Shown piece by piece: positions 49,272-58,758 of a stretch of 64,000 bases of DNA. The stretch spans positions 248,001 to 312,000 of the forward strand of contig NZ_JHXN01000001.1 of the NCBI RefSeq assembly GCF_000687755.1, written 5' to 3'. Numbering within the stretch: position 1 is the stretch's first letter; every line of letters starts with the position of its first letter. The notes under the pieces were generated by a model, which did no database searches, was not told where the DNA came from, and saw only the letters and a program-made list of their open reading frames with translations. A program made the position numbers and the translations under genes. Origin of the DNA: Taylorella asinigenitalis ATCC 700933. Lineage in GTDB: Bacteria > Pseudomonadota > Gammaproteobacteria > Burkholderiales > Burkholderiaceae_B.

Positions 49272-50429
49272 TTAGTTGTGAATATTTAATCCCATTTCAT
49301 TAAACAATGCTTTAAAGTCTGGAGGGGTTGGAGATTGAAATACAGAAAGCAGTTTAGATATTTGGTAAGGAGAATTTGGATTCATTTTTATATGAAATTC
49401 TTTATTAGCCCCGGTAAGAAAATTACTTAATGGCCCACAAAGTTGTTCATTATCTAGGTTCACTTGAAACATCACAAGCATTTCAGAACACGTTTTTGCA
49501 TTATATTGGCCTAATGAGTCACCTGCTAATTTCAAGGCACCTTCATCTTTAAAAGTCATATCCAGTTTCTCTATAGAAACAGGAACTAGCAAAGCCATCA
49601 TACGGGTTGAGTCTTCAGCTACACTAGGGTCTGATTCAAGTTCTTTATATAGAGTGTTCACATTATGAAATACACCTGAAGTATTAATTTTCATAAGTCC
49701 CGGCTGAATAAAGTCACCAGTAAAATCTGCCTTATCTGCTCCAACATCTCGAACTACTTTCTGATAAACTTCAAGAGGTTCTAAATTTGAGATTCCAGCT
49801 TTAGCTAATTCATTCTTAGCTTCATCATCAGCCATAAATGGGTGTTTTCCATCAATTAGAATATTTTTAGCCTTAAATTCGTAGTTGTAACCACCTTCAA
49901 CTTTAGTGAAATCCAATACATCTACACTTTCAACTGTAAGTTCAGATTTATCATCTTTATTGATTATTTTGACATTATTTAATCTAAATCCATCGTTATC
50001 TAAATCTGTTTTATCTCCCCATACGATTTCATCTTCTGCGAACTGACTACTTACATATGACTTGAAATTTTCAAATTTCTCATTTGATTTAGTTTCAGTA
50101 GGCTTAGGAGCTTCTTGAGTTGTAGTAGTTGTGGTCGTAGGAGTTTCTGGTTGTTTACCTTCTTCGCTTTGAACAATGCTTTGAGTGCTTTGCTGTGTAC
50201 TTCCTGTATCTTCAACTTTCTTATCAGATTTAAAGAAAAGAAAATATGCCAAAGCAGCAATAATAATTATTGCTAAAGGGATAATGAAATAAAGCGGATT
50301 TGTTTTTCTCTCAACAACTGGAGCTTGTTGAGTATAGTTAGGATTATTAGGATTAACACCTGTTGGTTGAACAGGTTGTGGATTTTGTGGGTTTTGCGGA
50401 TTTTGTGGATTTTTAGTATTGTCGTTCAT
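49272..50429 (-). CDS. Membrane-anchored protein with an Asn-Pro-Gln repeat head, paralogue 2
   Basis: About 385 residues from the ATG at 50429, with AAGGAAC upstream; a GTG one codon earlier is possible. Residues about 7-17 are NPQ repeats, the cytosolic head runs to about 45, one membrane helix follows (about 48-66, LYFIIPLAIIIIAALAYFLFF), then a Thr-rich linker containing seven Thr in a row, then a folded domain (about 120-385) paralogous to the downstream gene. Unknown function. Confidence 0.65.
   Translation of the reverse strand: MNDNTKNPQNPQNPQNPQPVQPTGVNPNNPNYTQQAPVVERKTNPLYFIIPLAIIIIAALAYFLFFKSDKKVEDTGSTQQSTQSIVQSEEGKQPETPTTTTTTTQEAPKPTETKSNEKFENFKSYVSSQFAEDEIVWGDKTDLDNDGFRLNNVKIINKDDKSELTVESVDVLDFTKVEGGYNYEFKAKNILIDGKHPFMADDEAKNELAKAGISNLEPLEVYQKVVRDVGADKADFTGDFIQPGLMKINTSGVFHNVNTLYKELESDPSVAEDSTRMMALLVPVSIEKLDMTFKDEGALKLAGDSLGQYNAKTCSEMLVMFQVNLDNEQLCGPLSNFLTGANKEFHIKMNPNSPYQISKLLSVFQSPTPPDFKALFNEMGLNIHN
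50378..50414 (-). repeat. 9-bp tandem repeat encoding Asn-Pro-Gln
   Basis: About four copies of a 9-base unit close to GGATTTTGT on the plus strand, encoding NPQ units near the start of the upstream paralogue. Such repeats can change copy number by slippage in steps of three codons, keeping the frame. Confidence 0.75.
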
Positions 50430-50560
50430 CACTGTTCCTTTACACGGAAATAACTAAAATTGTAACTTTAATAAGATTTTGTTACTTTTCAATTAAAAAA
50501 ATTCATATTAAAACAAAATATATGTTTTGACATATAAATAAATTTTTTTTCACAACAATT

Positions 50561-50566
50561 TATAAT
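50561..50566 (+). promoter_or_regulatory. Candidate acnB -10 box
   Basis: TATAAT in the AT-rich 171-base gap upstream of acnB. A TTGACA lies at 50527-50532 but is 28 bases away, too far for one promoter, so the -35 is uncertain. Nothing else is evident in the gap. The acnB ATG is preceded by GGGA. Confidence 0.25.
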
Positions 50567-50600
50567 AAGAGATTAACTTAAATCAAATATGGGACTATAA

Positions 50601-53192
50601 ATGCTTGATTCTTATCGCAAACACGAGGCAGAACGCGCAGCTCTAGGTATTCCTGCATTACCACTAAGCGCTTCACAAACTACTGATTTAATTGAATTAT
50701 TAAAAAATCCTCCTTCTGGCGAAGAAGAGTATTTATTAGATTTATTTAAAAATAGAATTCCTGCTGGTGTGGATGACGCCGCTAAAGTAAAAGCAGAATT
50801 TTTATCTAAAGTTGCATTCGGAGAAATCAAATTAGATTTAATATCTCCTGAATTAGCTGTGGAATTGCTTGGCACTATGTTAGGTGGATACAATGTGGAC
50901 CCACTTATAAAAGCACTTTCCGACGAGAAATTAGCTCCGATAGCTGCAGATGCCTTAAAGAAAACTCTGCTAGTTTTTGATTCATTTAACAAAATAGACG
51001 AACTCAGAAAATCCAGAAATAAATTTGCCGAAGAAGTTATTCAGAGTTGGGCTGATGCTGAATGGTTTACCTCAAGAGAAGAATTACCTGAGTCATTTAA
51101 GATTACAGTGTTCAAAGTACCTGGAGAAACTAATACGGATGACCTATCTCCTGCTCCAGATGCTACCACCCGTCCTGACATTCCTCTACATGCATTAGCA
51201 ATGCTTAAAAATGCACGTGAAGGTGCCGAATTTCAACCTGAAGAACCAGGTAAACGAGGTCCAGTTGCTTTTATCGAAAAATTAAAAGAAAAAGGTAATC
51301 TAGTAGCTTATGTTGGTGATGTTGTGGGCACAGGTTCTTCACGTAAATCTGCTACTAACTCAGTAATATGGTTTACAGGAAAGGATATTCCTTTTATTCC
51401 AAACAAACGCTTTGGAGGTGTATGTTTAGGCGGTAAGATTGCCCCAATTTTCTATAACACGATGGAAGATGCGGGGGCATTGCCAATTGAATTAGATGTA
51501 TCTCAAATGGAAATGGGAGATGAGATTGAACTTCGCCCATATGAAGGAAAAGCTCTTAAAAACGGAGAAATTATTGCTGACTTTGAAGTTAAGTCCGATG
51601 TTTTATTTGATGAAGTAAGAGCTGGCGGTCGCATAAATTTAATTATTGGACGTGCATTGACAGCTAAAGCTAGAGAAGCTTTAGGACTAGAGCCTTCGGA
51701 TATTTTCCGCAAACCAGCTGAACCTAAACCTAGCAATGCTGGATTTACTTTAGCTCAAAAAATGCTAGGCCGCGCTTGTGGTTTGCCTGAAGGACAAGGC
51801 ATTCGCCCAGGTACTTATTGCGAACCTAAGATGACATCGGTTGGAAGCCAAGATACAACTGGCCCTATGACTCGCGATGAGCTAAAAGACTTGGCCTGTT
51901 TATCATTTGCAGCGGACTTAGTGATGCAGTCATTCTGCCACACTGCACCATATCCAAAACCAATTGACGTTAAAACTCATCAAGAGTTGCCAGATTTTAT
52001 GAGCTCTCGCGGTGGGATTTCCTTAAAAGTAGGTGATGGAGTAATCCACTCATGGCTAAATAGGATGATATTGCCAGACACTGTTGGTACAGGCGGCGAC
52101 TCACATACTCGCTTCCCTATCGGAATAAGTTTCCCTGCTGGATCTGGACTAGTGGCATTTGCAGCTGCTACTGGAACTATGCCTTTAGATATGCCAGTGT
52201 CTGTTCTAGTGAGATTTACTGGAACAATGCAGCCTGGAATTACATTGCGTGATTTAGTTAATGCAATACCATATTTTGCTATTCAACGTGGCTTACTTAC
52301 TGTCGCTAAAAAAGGTAAGAAAAACGTATTTTCAGGTCGTATCCTTGAAATTGAAGGACTCCCTGACCTTAAAGTTGAACAAGCTTTTGAATTGACTGAT
52401 GCCTCTGCTGAACGTTCAGCTGCTGGATGTACAGTTGCACTTAATAAAGAGCCAATTATCGAATATCTAAACAGCAATATCACGCTTCTTAAAGTGATGC
52501 TCGCTAATGGATATCAAAACGCCGAGACTATTAAACGTCGAATTCGTGCTATGGAAGAATGGCTCGCAAATCCACAACTTCTCAAAGCAGACGATAATGC
52601 TGAGTATGCAGAAGTTATTGAAATTAATATGGACGAGATTACTGAGCCATTGGTTGCGTGCCCTAATGATCCAGACGATATCAAAAAATTATCCGATGTA
52701 GCTGGTACTGAAATTGATGAAGTATTTATCGGTAGCTGCATGACAAATATCGGTCACTTTAGAGCTGCTTCAAGATTACTAGAAGGCAAACGCGATATCC
52801 CAGTTAGACTTTGGGTTGCTCCACCTACAAAAATGGACGAGCAGCAGCTTACGAATGAAGGTCATTATGGCATATTTGGTACAGCTGGTGCTCGTACAGA
52901 ACTTCCTGGATGTTCATTGTGTATGGGTAACCAAGCACAAGTACACGAAGGGGCTACTGTAATGTCTACAAGTACTCGTAACTTCCCACACCGTTTAGGT
53001 AGAAATTCTAATGTATTCTTAGGTTCTGCAGAGTTAGCCGCAATATGTTCAAAACTTGGCCACATTCCGACTACTGAAGAATATCACCGAGATATTAATG
53101 TGATTAATGAAAACGGTAGTTCTGTATATAAATATATGAATTTTGATCAAATTAAAGACTTTGTTGATATTGCTAAAACTGTAGAAATCTAA
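50601..53192 (+). CDS. acnB: Aconitate hydratase B
   Basis: 863 residues, full length for AcnB. The N-terminal HEAT-like domain (about 1-160) precedes the swivel domain (about 170-380), then the catalytic core. The [4Fe-4S] ligands are in [17 protein letters not shown] (about 710) and [11 protein letters not shown] (about 770). It converts citrate to isocitrate; some AcnB proteins also have 2-methylaconitate or RNA-binding roles. The stop overlaps the next start by one base. Confidence 0.96.
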   Translation: MLDSYRKHEAERAALGIPALPLSASQTTDLIELLKNPPSGEEEYLLDLFKNRIPAGVDDAAKVKAEFLSKVAFGEIKLDLISPELAVELLGTMLGGYNVDPLIKALSDEKLAPIAADALKKTLLVFDSFNKIDELRKSRNKFAEEVIQSWADAEWFTSREELPESFKITVFKVPGETNTDDLSPAPDATTRPDIPLHALAMLKNAREGAEFQPEEPGKRGPVAFIEKLKEKGNLVAYVGDVVGTGSSRKSATNSVIWFTGKDIPFIPNKRFGGVCLGGKIAPIFYNTMEDAGALPIELDVSQMEMGDEIELRPYEGKALKNGEIIADFEVKSDVLFDEVRAGGRINLIIGRALTAKAREALGLEPSDIFRKPAEPKPSNAGFTLAQKMLGRACGLPEGQGIRPGTYCEPKMTSVGSQDTTGPMTRDELKDLACLSFAADLVMQSFCHTAPYPKPIDVKTHQELPDFMSSRGGISLKVGDGVIHSWLNRMILPDTVGTGGDSHTRFPIGISFPAGSGLVAFAAATGTMPLDMPVSVLVRFTGTMQPGITLRDLVNAIPYFAIQRGLLTVAKKGKKNVFSGRILEIEGLPDLKVEQAFELTDASAERSAAGCTVALNKEPIIEYLNSNITLLKVMLANGYQNAETIKRRIRAMEEWLANPQLLKADDNAEYAEVIEINMDEITEPLVACPNDPDDIKKLSDVAGTEIDEVFIGSCMTNIGHFRAASRLLEGKRDIPVRLWVAPPTKMDEQQLTNEGHYGIFGTAGARTELPGCSLCMGNQAQVHEGATVMSTSTRNFPHRLGRNSNVFLGSAELAAICSKLGHIPTTEEYHRDINVINENGSSVYKYMNFDQIKDFVDIAKTVEI

Positions 53193-54397
53193 TGAGTAAT
53201 ATTAAATTTTCAAAAAGAGTTAATCATGGTGAAGTATCAATCATTAGAGAAATACTTAGATTAACCGTTGACCCAAATGTAATTTCATTTGCTGGAGGTC
53301 TTCCATCTCCAGCAGGCTTTCCAGTACAGAAAATCAAGGAAGCTTACGACAAAGTTCTCTCTGAAAATCCATATATGGCTCTGCAGTACAACTCTGCTGA
53401 CGGTTATATAAAACTTAGAGAGTGGGTTGTTGATTACGTGGCATCTAAAGGTGCCCAAATTAAGCCATCAAATGTATTAATAGTCTCTGGTTCCCAACAA
53501 GCTTTAGATTTAGTGTCTAAAGTGTTTTTAGATGAAGGTTCTAAGATATTGGTTGAAGCACCCTCATATTTAGGTGCTTTGCAATGTTTTGATCAATACT
53601 TTCCTAAATACGAGACTATTGAAACTGATGACCACGGTTTGATACCCGAATCGATTACAGAATCTAACGCAAAAGATGCAAGATTCCTGTATGCATTGCC
53701 AAATTTTCACAATCCAACTGGCCGTACTTTAAGTGTTGAAAGAAGAATCGCCCTTTTAGAAAAATGTAAGTCACTAAATGTGCCGATTATTGAAGATGAT
53801 CCATACGGAGAGCTTATCTATCATGGAGAAAGTTTGCCAGGTTTATATGCACTATCTCAGAAACACGGTGGGACAGTGATTAGATTAGGATCTTTCTCTA
53901 AAGTATTATCACCTGGGATGCGTATAGGTTATATCGTTGCAGATGAGAAAATTATTAATGCTTTAGTTGAACTTAAACAAGCTACGGACTTGCATACGTC
54001 AGTAATCACTCAGATGGCGGTATACGAAACTATTAAGGATAATTTCCTTGATGAGCATCTTCCTAAAGTAAGAGAGATTTATCGCAACCAATGCAATTAT
54101 ATGCTTGAGTCCTTGGAAGAAAACTTTAAGGATATTGATGCAAAATGGACGAAACCAGAAGGCGGGATGTTTATTTGGATGACATTGCCACCTGAATTCA
54201 ATACCTTAGAACTTCTTACGCCTACGATTAGAGATTATAAAGTTGCCTATGTACCAGGCTCAGCCTTCTATGTAGCGTCGGACCCTGTTCATGTTAAACA
54301 CAATGAACTACGCCTAAGTTTCGTTACCGTAGCAGAAGACAAAATCCGCAAAGGCGTAGAGCAGCTCGCTCAATCAATTAAAAACGCTAAACGATAA
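53192..54397 (+). CDS. PLP-dependent class I/II aminotransferase (2-aminoadipate/LysN-like)
   Basis: 401 residues with no DNA-binding domain. PLP lysine in RLGSFSKVLSPGMRIGYI (about residue 235), nucleotide-binding FLYALPNFHNPTGRTLS (about 170) and EDDPYGELIY (about 205) place it in the Aro8/LysN/2-aminoadipate group. The donor is not predictable. It is translationally coupled to acnB (TAATG), so it may link TCA intermediates to an amino acid. It carries two CATTGCC copies. Confidence 0.85.
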   Translation: MSNIKFSKRVNHGEVSIIREILRLTVDPNVISFAGGLPSPAGFPVQKIKEAYDKVLSENPYMALQYNSADGYIKLREWVVDYVASKGAQIKPSNVLIVSGSQQALDLVSKVFLDEGSKILVEAPSYLGALQCFDQYFPKYETIETDDHGLIPESITESNAKDARFLYALPNFHNPTGRTLSVERRIALLEKCKSLNVPIIEDDPYGELIYHGESLPGLYALSQKHGGTVIRLGSFSKVLSPGMRIGYIVADEKIINALVELKQATDLHTSVITQMAVYETIKDNFLDEHLPKVREIYRNQCNYMLESLEENFKDIDAKWTKPEGGMFIWMTLPPEFNTLELLTPTIRDYKVAYVPGSAFYVASDPVHVKHNELRLSFVTVAEDKIRKGVEQLAQSIKNAKR

Positions 54398-55516
54398 ATG
54401 CCTCTTCCAGCTAGCATCGATGTTTTCTGCAATGTAATCGATAATTTCGGAGATATTGGTGTTAGCTGGAGATTATGCAAGGATTTAGCTGCGAGGCTTC
54501 CAGAATCTAAAATTCGGCTTTTTACAAATAAACCTGATACTCTCAAGACAATTGAGCCCTCCTATCAATCATATAGGGTTGAGGTCATGGGGTATCAGAC
54601 TCTAGAAGATGCCCTTTTCGATGGTATCACACCAGCTTATGCGGTTATTGAGGCTTTTGGCTGCGACGTGCCTCAGTCCTATATTTCAAAGATGCGGGGC
54701 CAGACCGATATATGGATTAATCTTGAGTATTTAAGTGCTGAGGCTTGGATTGAATCGTATCATTTAACCCCCTCGTTTCAAAACAACGGCGTTCCTAAAT
54801 ATTTCTTTATGCCTGGGTTAACAAAGAAGAGCGGAGGATTACTTTGTGAACTTGATGCGCTCGATAGATTAAATTCGTTTAAAGGTGAATTTAAGTTTAG
54901 CTGGATTAATAAATATTGTGGCAATGCTCTCGCCCCTCTCATCTCAAATGGATATAAAGTAATAAATTTTTTTACCTATCCACATGCCCCCATAGAGGCC
55001 ATAATCAATGGCTTGCAGAATTCTTCGACAAAGGATGAGAAGCTAGTCTTTCAATTCCCCATAAGCGTTTATAAAAACTTTCCCCAAATTAAAAATCTCA
55101 AAATTTCGAATAATCACAAGATTAATATATGTGACTTTGTCCCACATTCGGAATTTGATTATTTGCTACAAGTGGGGGATTTGAATTTTGTACGTGGTGA
55201 AGATAGTTTTGTAAGAGCTATATGGTCAGGAAAACCCTTTTACTGGAATATTTATAAACTAACGGAAGACACTCATTTAGTAAAGCTTAAAGCTTGGCTT
55301 AAGATTGCTGGTTTTGGAGATAAATATTTCGAAGCTTCCTTGCAATTAAATGACCCACGACGAGGCAATGCATTGTTAATCGAAAATATTGGAGATATTC
55401 TAGGAGGATATTTAAAGAAAGAGTTTTATGGGTTAAGGGAGCATTGCCAAAGGGAAATACCAGACTTAACGGGCCAATTAATTGAATTTTTGGCACGTAA
55501 ATCTAAAAAATTGTAA
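54398..55516 (+). CDS. earP: EF-P arginine rhamnosyltransferase EarP
   Basis: 372 residues. [19 protein letters not shown] at the N-terminus and [20 protein letters not shown] at about residue 265 are EarP signatures. It transfers rhamnose from dTDP-rhamnose to Arg32 of EF-P. It begins directly after the aminotransferase stop and is followed 43 bases later by efp, the usual earP-efp pair. It has both orientations of the GGCAATG word. Confidence 0.93.
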   Translation: MPLPASIDVFCNVIDNFGDIGVSWRLCKDLAARLPESKIRLFTNKPDTLKTIEPSYQSYRVEVMGYQTLEDALFDGITPAYAVIEAFGCDVPQSYISKMRGQTDIWINLEYLSAEAWIESYHLTPSFQNNGVPKYFFMPGLTKKSGGLLCELDALDRLNSFKGEFKFSWINKYCGNALAPLISNGYKVINFFTYPHAPIEAIINGLQNSSTKDEKLVFQFPISVYKNFPQIKNLKISNNHKINICDFVPHSEFDYLLQVGDLNFVRGEDSFVRAIWSGKPFYWNIYKLTEDTHLVKLKAWLKIAGFGDKYFEASLQLNDPRRGNALLIENIGDILGGYLKKEFYGLREHCQREIPDLTGQLIEFLARKSKKL

Positions 55517-55559
55517 AATAGTCGGATTAGATTTTTTCCATATCGGAGCCCTTTTTTTC

Positions 55560-56114
55560 ATGAAAACTGCACAAGAGTTACGTGTGGGTAACGTTGTTTT
55601 AGTTAATAACGAGCCACTTGTAGTACAAAAAGCTGAATACAATAAATCAGGCCGCAACGCTGCCGTAGTTAAACTTAAATTCAAAAATCTTCTAACATCT
55701 TCTGGATCTGAGTCTGTGTATAAAGCGGACGAAAAATTCGATGTTGTTATGCTTGAGAAAAAAGAGTGTACATACTCTTACTTTGCTGACCCTATGTACG
55801 TGTTTATGGACGAGGAGTACAACCAACACGACGTTGAAGCGGATAATATGGGAGATGCTTTAAATTTCTTAGAAGAAGGCATGACTGTTGAAGTTGTGTT
55901 CTACGAGGGACGTGCTATTTCTGTAGAGCTGCCTACAATTATTGTTCGTGAAATCGTGTATACAGAGCCTGCGGTAAAAGGCGATACTTCAGGTAAGGTT
56001 ATGAAGCCAGCAAAAATAAATACTGGGTTTGAACTTCAAGTACCTTTATTTTGCAATATCGGGGACAAAATCGAAATTGATACTCGCACAAATGAATACA
56101 GAAGCCGCGTTTAA
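55560..56114 (+). CDS. efp: Translation elongation factor P
   Basis: 184 residues from the ATG at 55560 ([14 protein letters not shown]), with GGAG upstream. The modified loop reads [12 protein letters not shown] with Arg at position 32, the residue rhamnosylated by EarP, instead of the lysine found in EpmA-type EF-P. EF-P rescues ribosomes stalled at proline runs. It ends at a strong terminator. Confidence 0.96.
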   Translation: MKTAQELRVGNVVLVNNEPLVVQKAEYNKSGRNAAVVKLKFKNLLTSSGSESVYKADEKFDVVMLEKKECTYSYFADPMYVFMDEEYNQHDVEADNMGDALNFLEEGMTVEVVFYEGRAISVELPTIIVREIVYTEPAVKGDTSGKVMKPAKINTGFELQVPLFCNIGDKIEIDTRTNEYRSRV

Positions 56115-56125
56115 TCTTCGTATTT

Positions 56126-56158
56126 AAAAAAATCCCAACTCGATGTTGGGATTTTTTA
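56126..56158. terminator. Bidirectional terminator between efp and yajQ
   Basis: ATCCCAAC pairs with GTTGGGAT around TCGAT, with A-runs before and T-runs after, so it works on both strands for the convergent efp and yajQ. Confidence 0.9.
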
Positions 56159-56170
56159 TTTTGTGTTCTT

Positions 56171-56656
56171 TTAGTCTCTGAAATTATTAAAACTAAGTGG
56201 TGCGTCAGAAATTTCTTTTTTAACTAAAGCTATAGCCTCTTGTAATGTATCACGCTTTGCACCAGTAACCCGAACAGCATCGCCTTGAATACTAGCCTGC
56301 ACTTTGAGTTTGCTATCTTTTATAGTTTTAACTATTTTTTTAGCTAGGTCGGAACTTACGCCTTTATTTATAGAAGCGAGCTGCTTGATTTTATCGCCTG
56401 AGATTTTTTCTTGTTTTCCATAACCTAAAAAACGTAAATCTACATTGCGTTTAGCCATTTTGTTATGAAGAACATCTTTTACTTGATTAAGCTTAAACTC
56501 ATCATCCGCAAAAATGGATAGACTTAGATCCTTTTGCTCTATGCGTGCATCAGAACCTTTGAAATCAAATCTAGTAGAAATTTCTTTATTTGCTTGCTCA
56601 ATAGCGTTTTTAACTTCGATAGTATCTGGTTCACTAACAATATCAAACGAAGGCAT
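56171..56656 (-). CDS. yajQ: YajQ-family nucleotide-binding protein
   Basis: 161 residues, normal. [21 protein letters not shown] at the start and [14 protein letters not shown] (about residue 32) are the family signatures. Some homologues bind cyclic di-GMP; others bind nucleic acid. Convergent with efp, downstream of the DUF1178 gene. Confidence 0.9.
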   Translation of the reverse strand: MPSFDIVSEPDTIEVKNAIEQANKEISTRFDFKGSDARIEQKDLSLSIFADDEFKLNQVKDVLHNKMAKRNVDLRFLGYGKQEKISGDKIKQLASINKGVSSDLAKKIVKTIKDSKLKVQASIQGDAVRVTGAKRDTLQEAIALVKKEISDAPLSFNNFRD

Positions 56657-56668
56657 ATAAGAATCCTC

Positions 56669-57145
56669 TTAATTAAGTTTCTTTTTAAAATCAGGGTCAA
56701 GAAAATCTGGCACCGCAAGAGTGGCAATGCCCTCTTCCTCCAGCATCTTGCGTTGTTTTATAGAAGCTTTTCCTCTAACGGGTCTAGCTGGCTCTTCTCC
56801 TTTATGGATTCTGATTACTACATCTGTAAATCCATCACCTACATCTTCCGCAGCTGTTATAGCTTTTTCGATAGCTTTAAAAACCTCGGTAACCATCTCT
56901 TCTGGAAGGGAAGCTTCTGAAGTTTTCTCAGATTCAGGTTTAGAGTCAGGTTCAATAGATTTCTTTTTGCTTGATGAAGTAGCAATATGAGGAACCGACG
57001 CAGTCTTATAAACATTTGTAGACTGGCAATAAGGGCATTCGATTAATTCCATACTCGCTTGCTTTTCGAGTGCTTCTGAAGATTCAAACCAACCTTCAAA
57101 TTCGTGACCGTGATCGCAGCTAAGATTAAATACTTTTAAACTCAT
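56669..57145 (-). CDS. DUF1178-family protein
   Basis: 158 residues. The N-terminal region has a CX2C zinc-ribbon-like pair (IECPYCQSTNV, plus an upstream Cys-x-His in LSCDHGHEFEGWF), matching DUF1178 proteins. The C-terminus (about 75-158) is charged and variable. Function unknown. It starts 146 bases from the divergent lysC. Confidence 0.75.
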   Translation of the reverse strand: MSLKVFNLSCDHGHEFEGWFESSEALEKQASMELIECPYCQSTNVYKTASVPHIATSSSKKKSIEPDSKPESEKTSEASLPEEMVTEVFKAIEKAITAAEDVGDGFTDVVIRIHKGEEPARPVRGKASIKQRKMLEEEGIATLAVPDFLDPDFKKKLN

Positions 57146-57208
57146 AAATTTATACTTATTGCTAATTCTGTATTTTACTTTATATGGGGTTATTTAGACA
57201 TTTTTCAA

Positions 57209-57255
57209 CTAAATATAGGGTTTCTCTATTCAATATTTAGCTTTAAACGTTTAAA
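57209..57255. promoter_or_regulatory. Two dyads upstream of lysC
   Basis: CTAAATAT (57209-57216) and ATATTTAG (57233-57240) form an 8-bp inverted repeat. Right after it, TTTAAACGTTTAAA (57242-57255) is a perfect 14-bp palindrome. They sit 36-82 bases before the lysC ATG, in the divergent gap with the DUF1178 gene. The core TAAACGTTTA also occurs upstream of ppiD/rlmJ. Possible operators; no lysine riboswitch is visible. Confidence 0.4.
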
Positions 57256-57290
57256 ATATAAGATTTTAATAATAACAATTTAATCCTAAC

Positions 57291-58550
57291 ATGTCTTTGA
57301 TTGTTCATAAATACGGTGGAACATCTATGGGTTCCCTTGAGCGTATTAAAAATGTTGCTAAACGTGTGGCTAAGTGGTATGCCGCAGGCCATAAAATCGT
57401 TGTAGTTCCTTCTGCAATGGCTGGCGAAACTAATAGATTATTGGGCATGGCTAAAGACATAAACGAATTAGCTGATCGTCGTGAATTGGATATGCTCGCC
57501 GCAACAGGTGAGCAAGTAAGTAGTGCCTTACTTGTTATTGCACTTCAAAATGAAGGAATTCCAGCTAGAAGTTATGCTGGTTGGCAGTTACCGATTCGTA
57601 CTGATAAATCTTATACTAAAGCTCGCATTGAATCTATAAACGGTGATCGAATTACTAAAGACCTTAATAAAGGGAAAGTAGTAGTAGTTACTGGATTTCA
57701 GGGGGTTGACGAAGACGGAAACATTACCACCCTAGGTAGAGGTGGATCAGATACATCTGCAGTTGCAATTGCTGCTGCTATTAAAGCAGAAGAATGTTTG
57801 ATATTCACTGATGTAGATGGTGTTTATACCACAGACCCTAGAATTGAACCTGATGCTCGCCGCATGCCATTTGTGTCCTTCGAAGAGATGCTTGAGATGG
57901 CTTCATTAGGCTCAAAAGTATTACAAATTCGTGCTGTGGAATTTGCAGGGAAATACCATGTTCCATTACGCGTATTGTCATCGTTAACTGATCCAGATAT
58001 GGATTTAGAAGTAGAAAAAAATTCGGGCACTTTAATCACACTTGAGGAAAATACAAATATGGAAGCAGCTGTTGTTTCAGGAATCGCATATAGTAGAGAT
58101 GAAGCTAAGATAACACTTCTAGGTGTACCAGATAACCCAGGTGTTGCTCATAGTATTCTTGATCCCATTGCTCAAGCTAACATTGATGTTGATATGATCA
58201 TTCAAAATACATCAGTTGATGGCACAACAGACTTTTCTTTCACTATTAATAGAAGTGATTTTGCACGAGCTCGTGAAGTTATTGAGCAAATAGTAAGTTC
58301 TATTGGTGCTCGTGAAATGATTGCCGACGATAAAATTGCAAAAGTATCAATCGTAGGTATTGGTATGAGATCTCATAGTGGTGTCGCAGCGAAAATGTTC
58401 CGTGCCCTATCTCAAGAAGGTATTAATATTATGATGATTAGTACTAGTGAGATTAAAACCTCAGTTGCGATTGAGGATAAATATATGGAACTTGCGGTTA
58501 GAGCACTACATAAAGCTTTCGAACTCGATAAAGAACCAGTTAAACTTTAA
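57291..58550 (+). CDS. lysC: Aspartate kinase, monofunctional
   Basis: 419 residues. The kinase domain has VHKYGGTSMGSLERI at the start and TTLGRGGSDTSAVAIA (about residue 150); the C-terminal ACT pair (about 265-410) contains ITLLGVPDNPGVAHSIL and KVSIVGIGMRSHSGVAAKMF. No homoserine dehydrogenase is fused. It begins the lysine, methionine and threonine pathways. An internal second start for a beta subunit is possible but not shown. Confidence 0.95.
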   Translation: MSLIVHKYGGTSMGSLERIKNVAKRVAKWYAAGHKIVVVPSAMAGETNRLLGMAKDINELADRRELDMLAATGEQVSSALLVIALQNEGIPARSYAGWQLPIRTDKSYTKARIESINGDRITKDLNKGKVVVVTGFQGVDEDGNITTLGRGGSDTSAVAIAAAIKAEECLIFTDVDGVYTTDPRIEPDARRMPFVSFEEMLEMASLGSKVLQIRAVEFAGKYHVPLRVLSSLTDPDMDLEVEKNSGTLITLEENTNMEAAVVSGIAYSRDEAKITLLGVPDNPGVAHSILDPIAQANIDVDMIIQNTSVDGTTDFSFTINRSDFARAREVIEQIVSSIGAREMIADDKIAKVSIVGIGMRSHSGVAAKMFRALSQEGINIMMISTSEIKTSVAIEDKYMELAVRALHKAFELDKEPVKL

Positions 58551-58605
58551 TTTAAAATTGATTTTGGCCCTCTTAAAGGTTAAAATTTTTAATTCTTTTT
58601 TATAC

Positions 58606-58699
58606 GGAAACGTGGCCGAGAGGCTGAAGGCACTTCCCTGCTAAGGAAGCATACGGACTTAAATCTGTATCGAGGGTTCGAATCCCTCCGTTTCCGCCA
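58606..58699 (+). tRNA. tRNA-Ser (GCU)
   Basis: A 94-base cloverleaf with a long variable arm and encoded CCA. Acceptor GGAAACG pairs with CGTTTCC, the anticodon loop is CTGCTAA (anticodon GCT), and the discriminator is G, as expected for serine. Confidence 0.95.
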
Positions 58700-58711
58700 T
58701 ATGAATAATTT

Positions 58712-58746
58712 AAAAGCTAGTATTTATTTAATACTAGCTTTTTTTA
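58712..58746. terminator. Terminator after tRNA-Ser
   Basis: AAAAGCTAGTATT pairs perfectly with AATACTAGCTTTT around TATTT, followed by more T. It also lies just past the end of the TRAP gene on the other strand and has the A-run to serve it. Confidence 0.85.
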
Positions 58747-58758
58747 TAACGCAGATCA

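Noticed and set aside
50527-50566. TTGACA and TATAAT upstream of acnB as one promoter
   Set aside because: The spacing is 28 bases, not about 17, so they cannot form one sigma-70 promoter. The TATAAT alone is kept as a weak candidate.
56534-56920. Plus-strand 128-codon frame over yajQ and the DUF1178 gene
   Set aside because: It lies antisense to two recognisable genes and has Phe/Ser-rich shadow composition.
57146-57290. Lysine riboswitch upstream of lysC
   Set aside because: The 145-base AT-rich gap is too short and lacks the conserved purine-rich core; only two dyads are visible.
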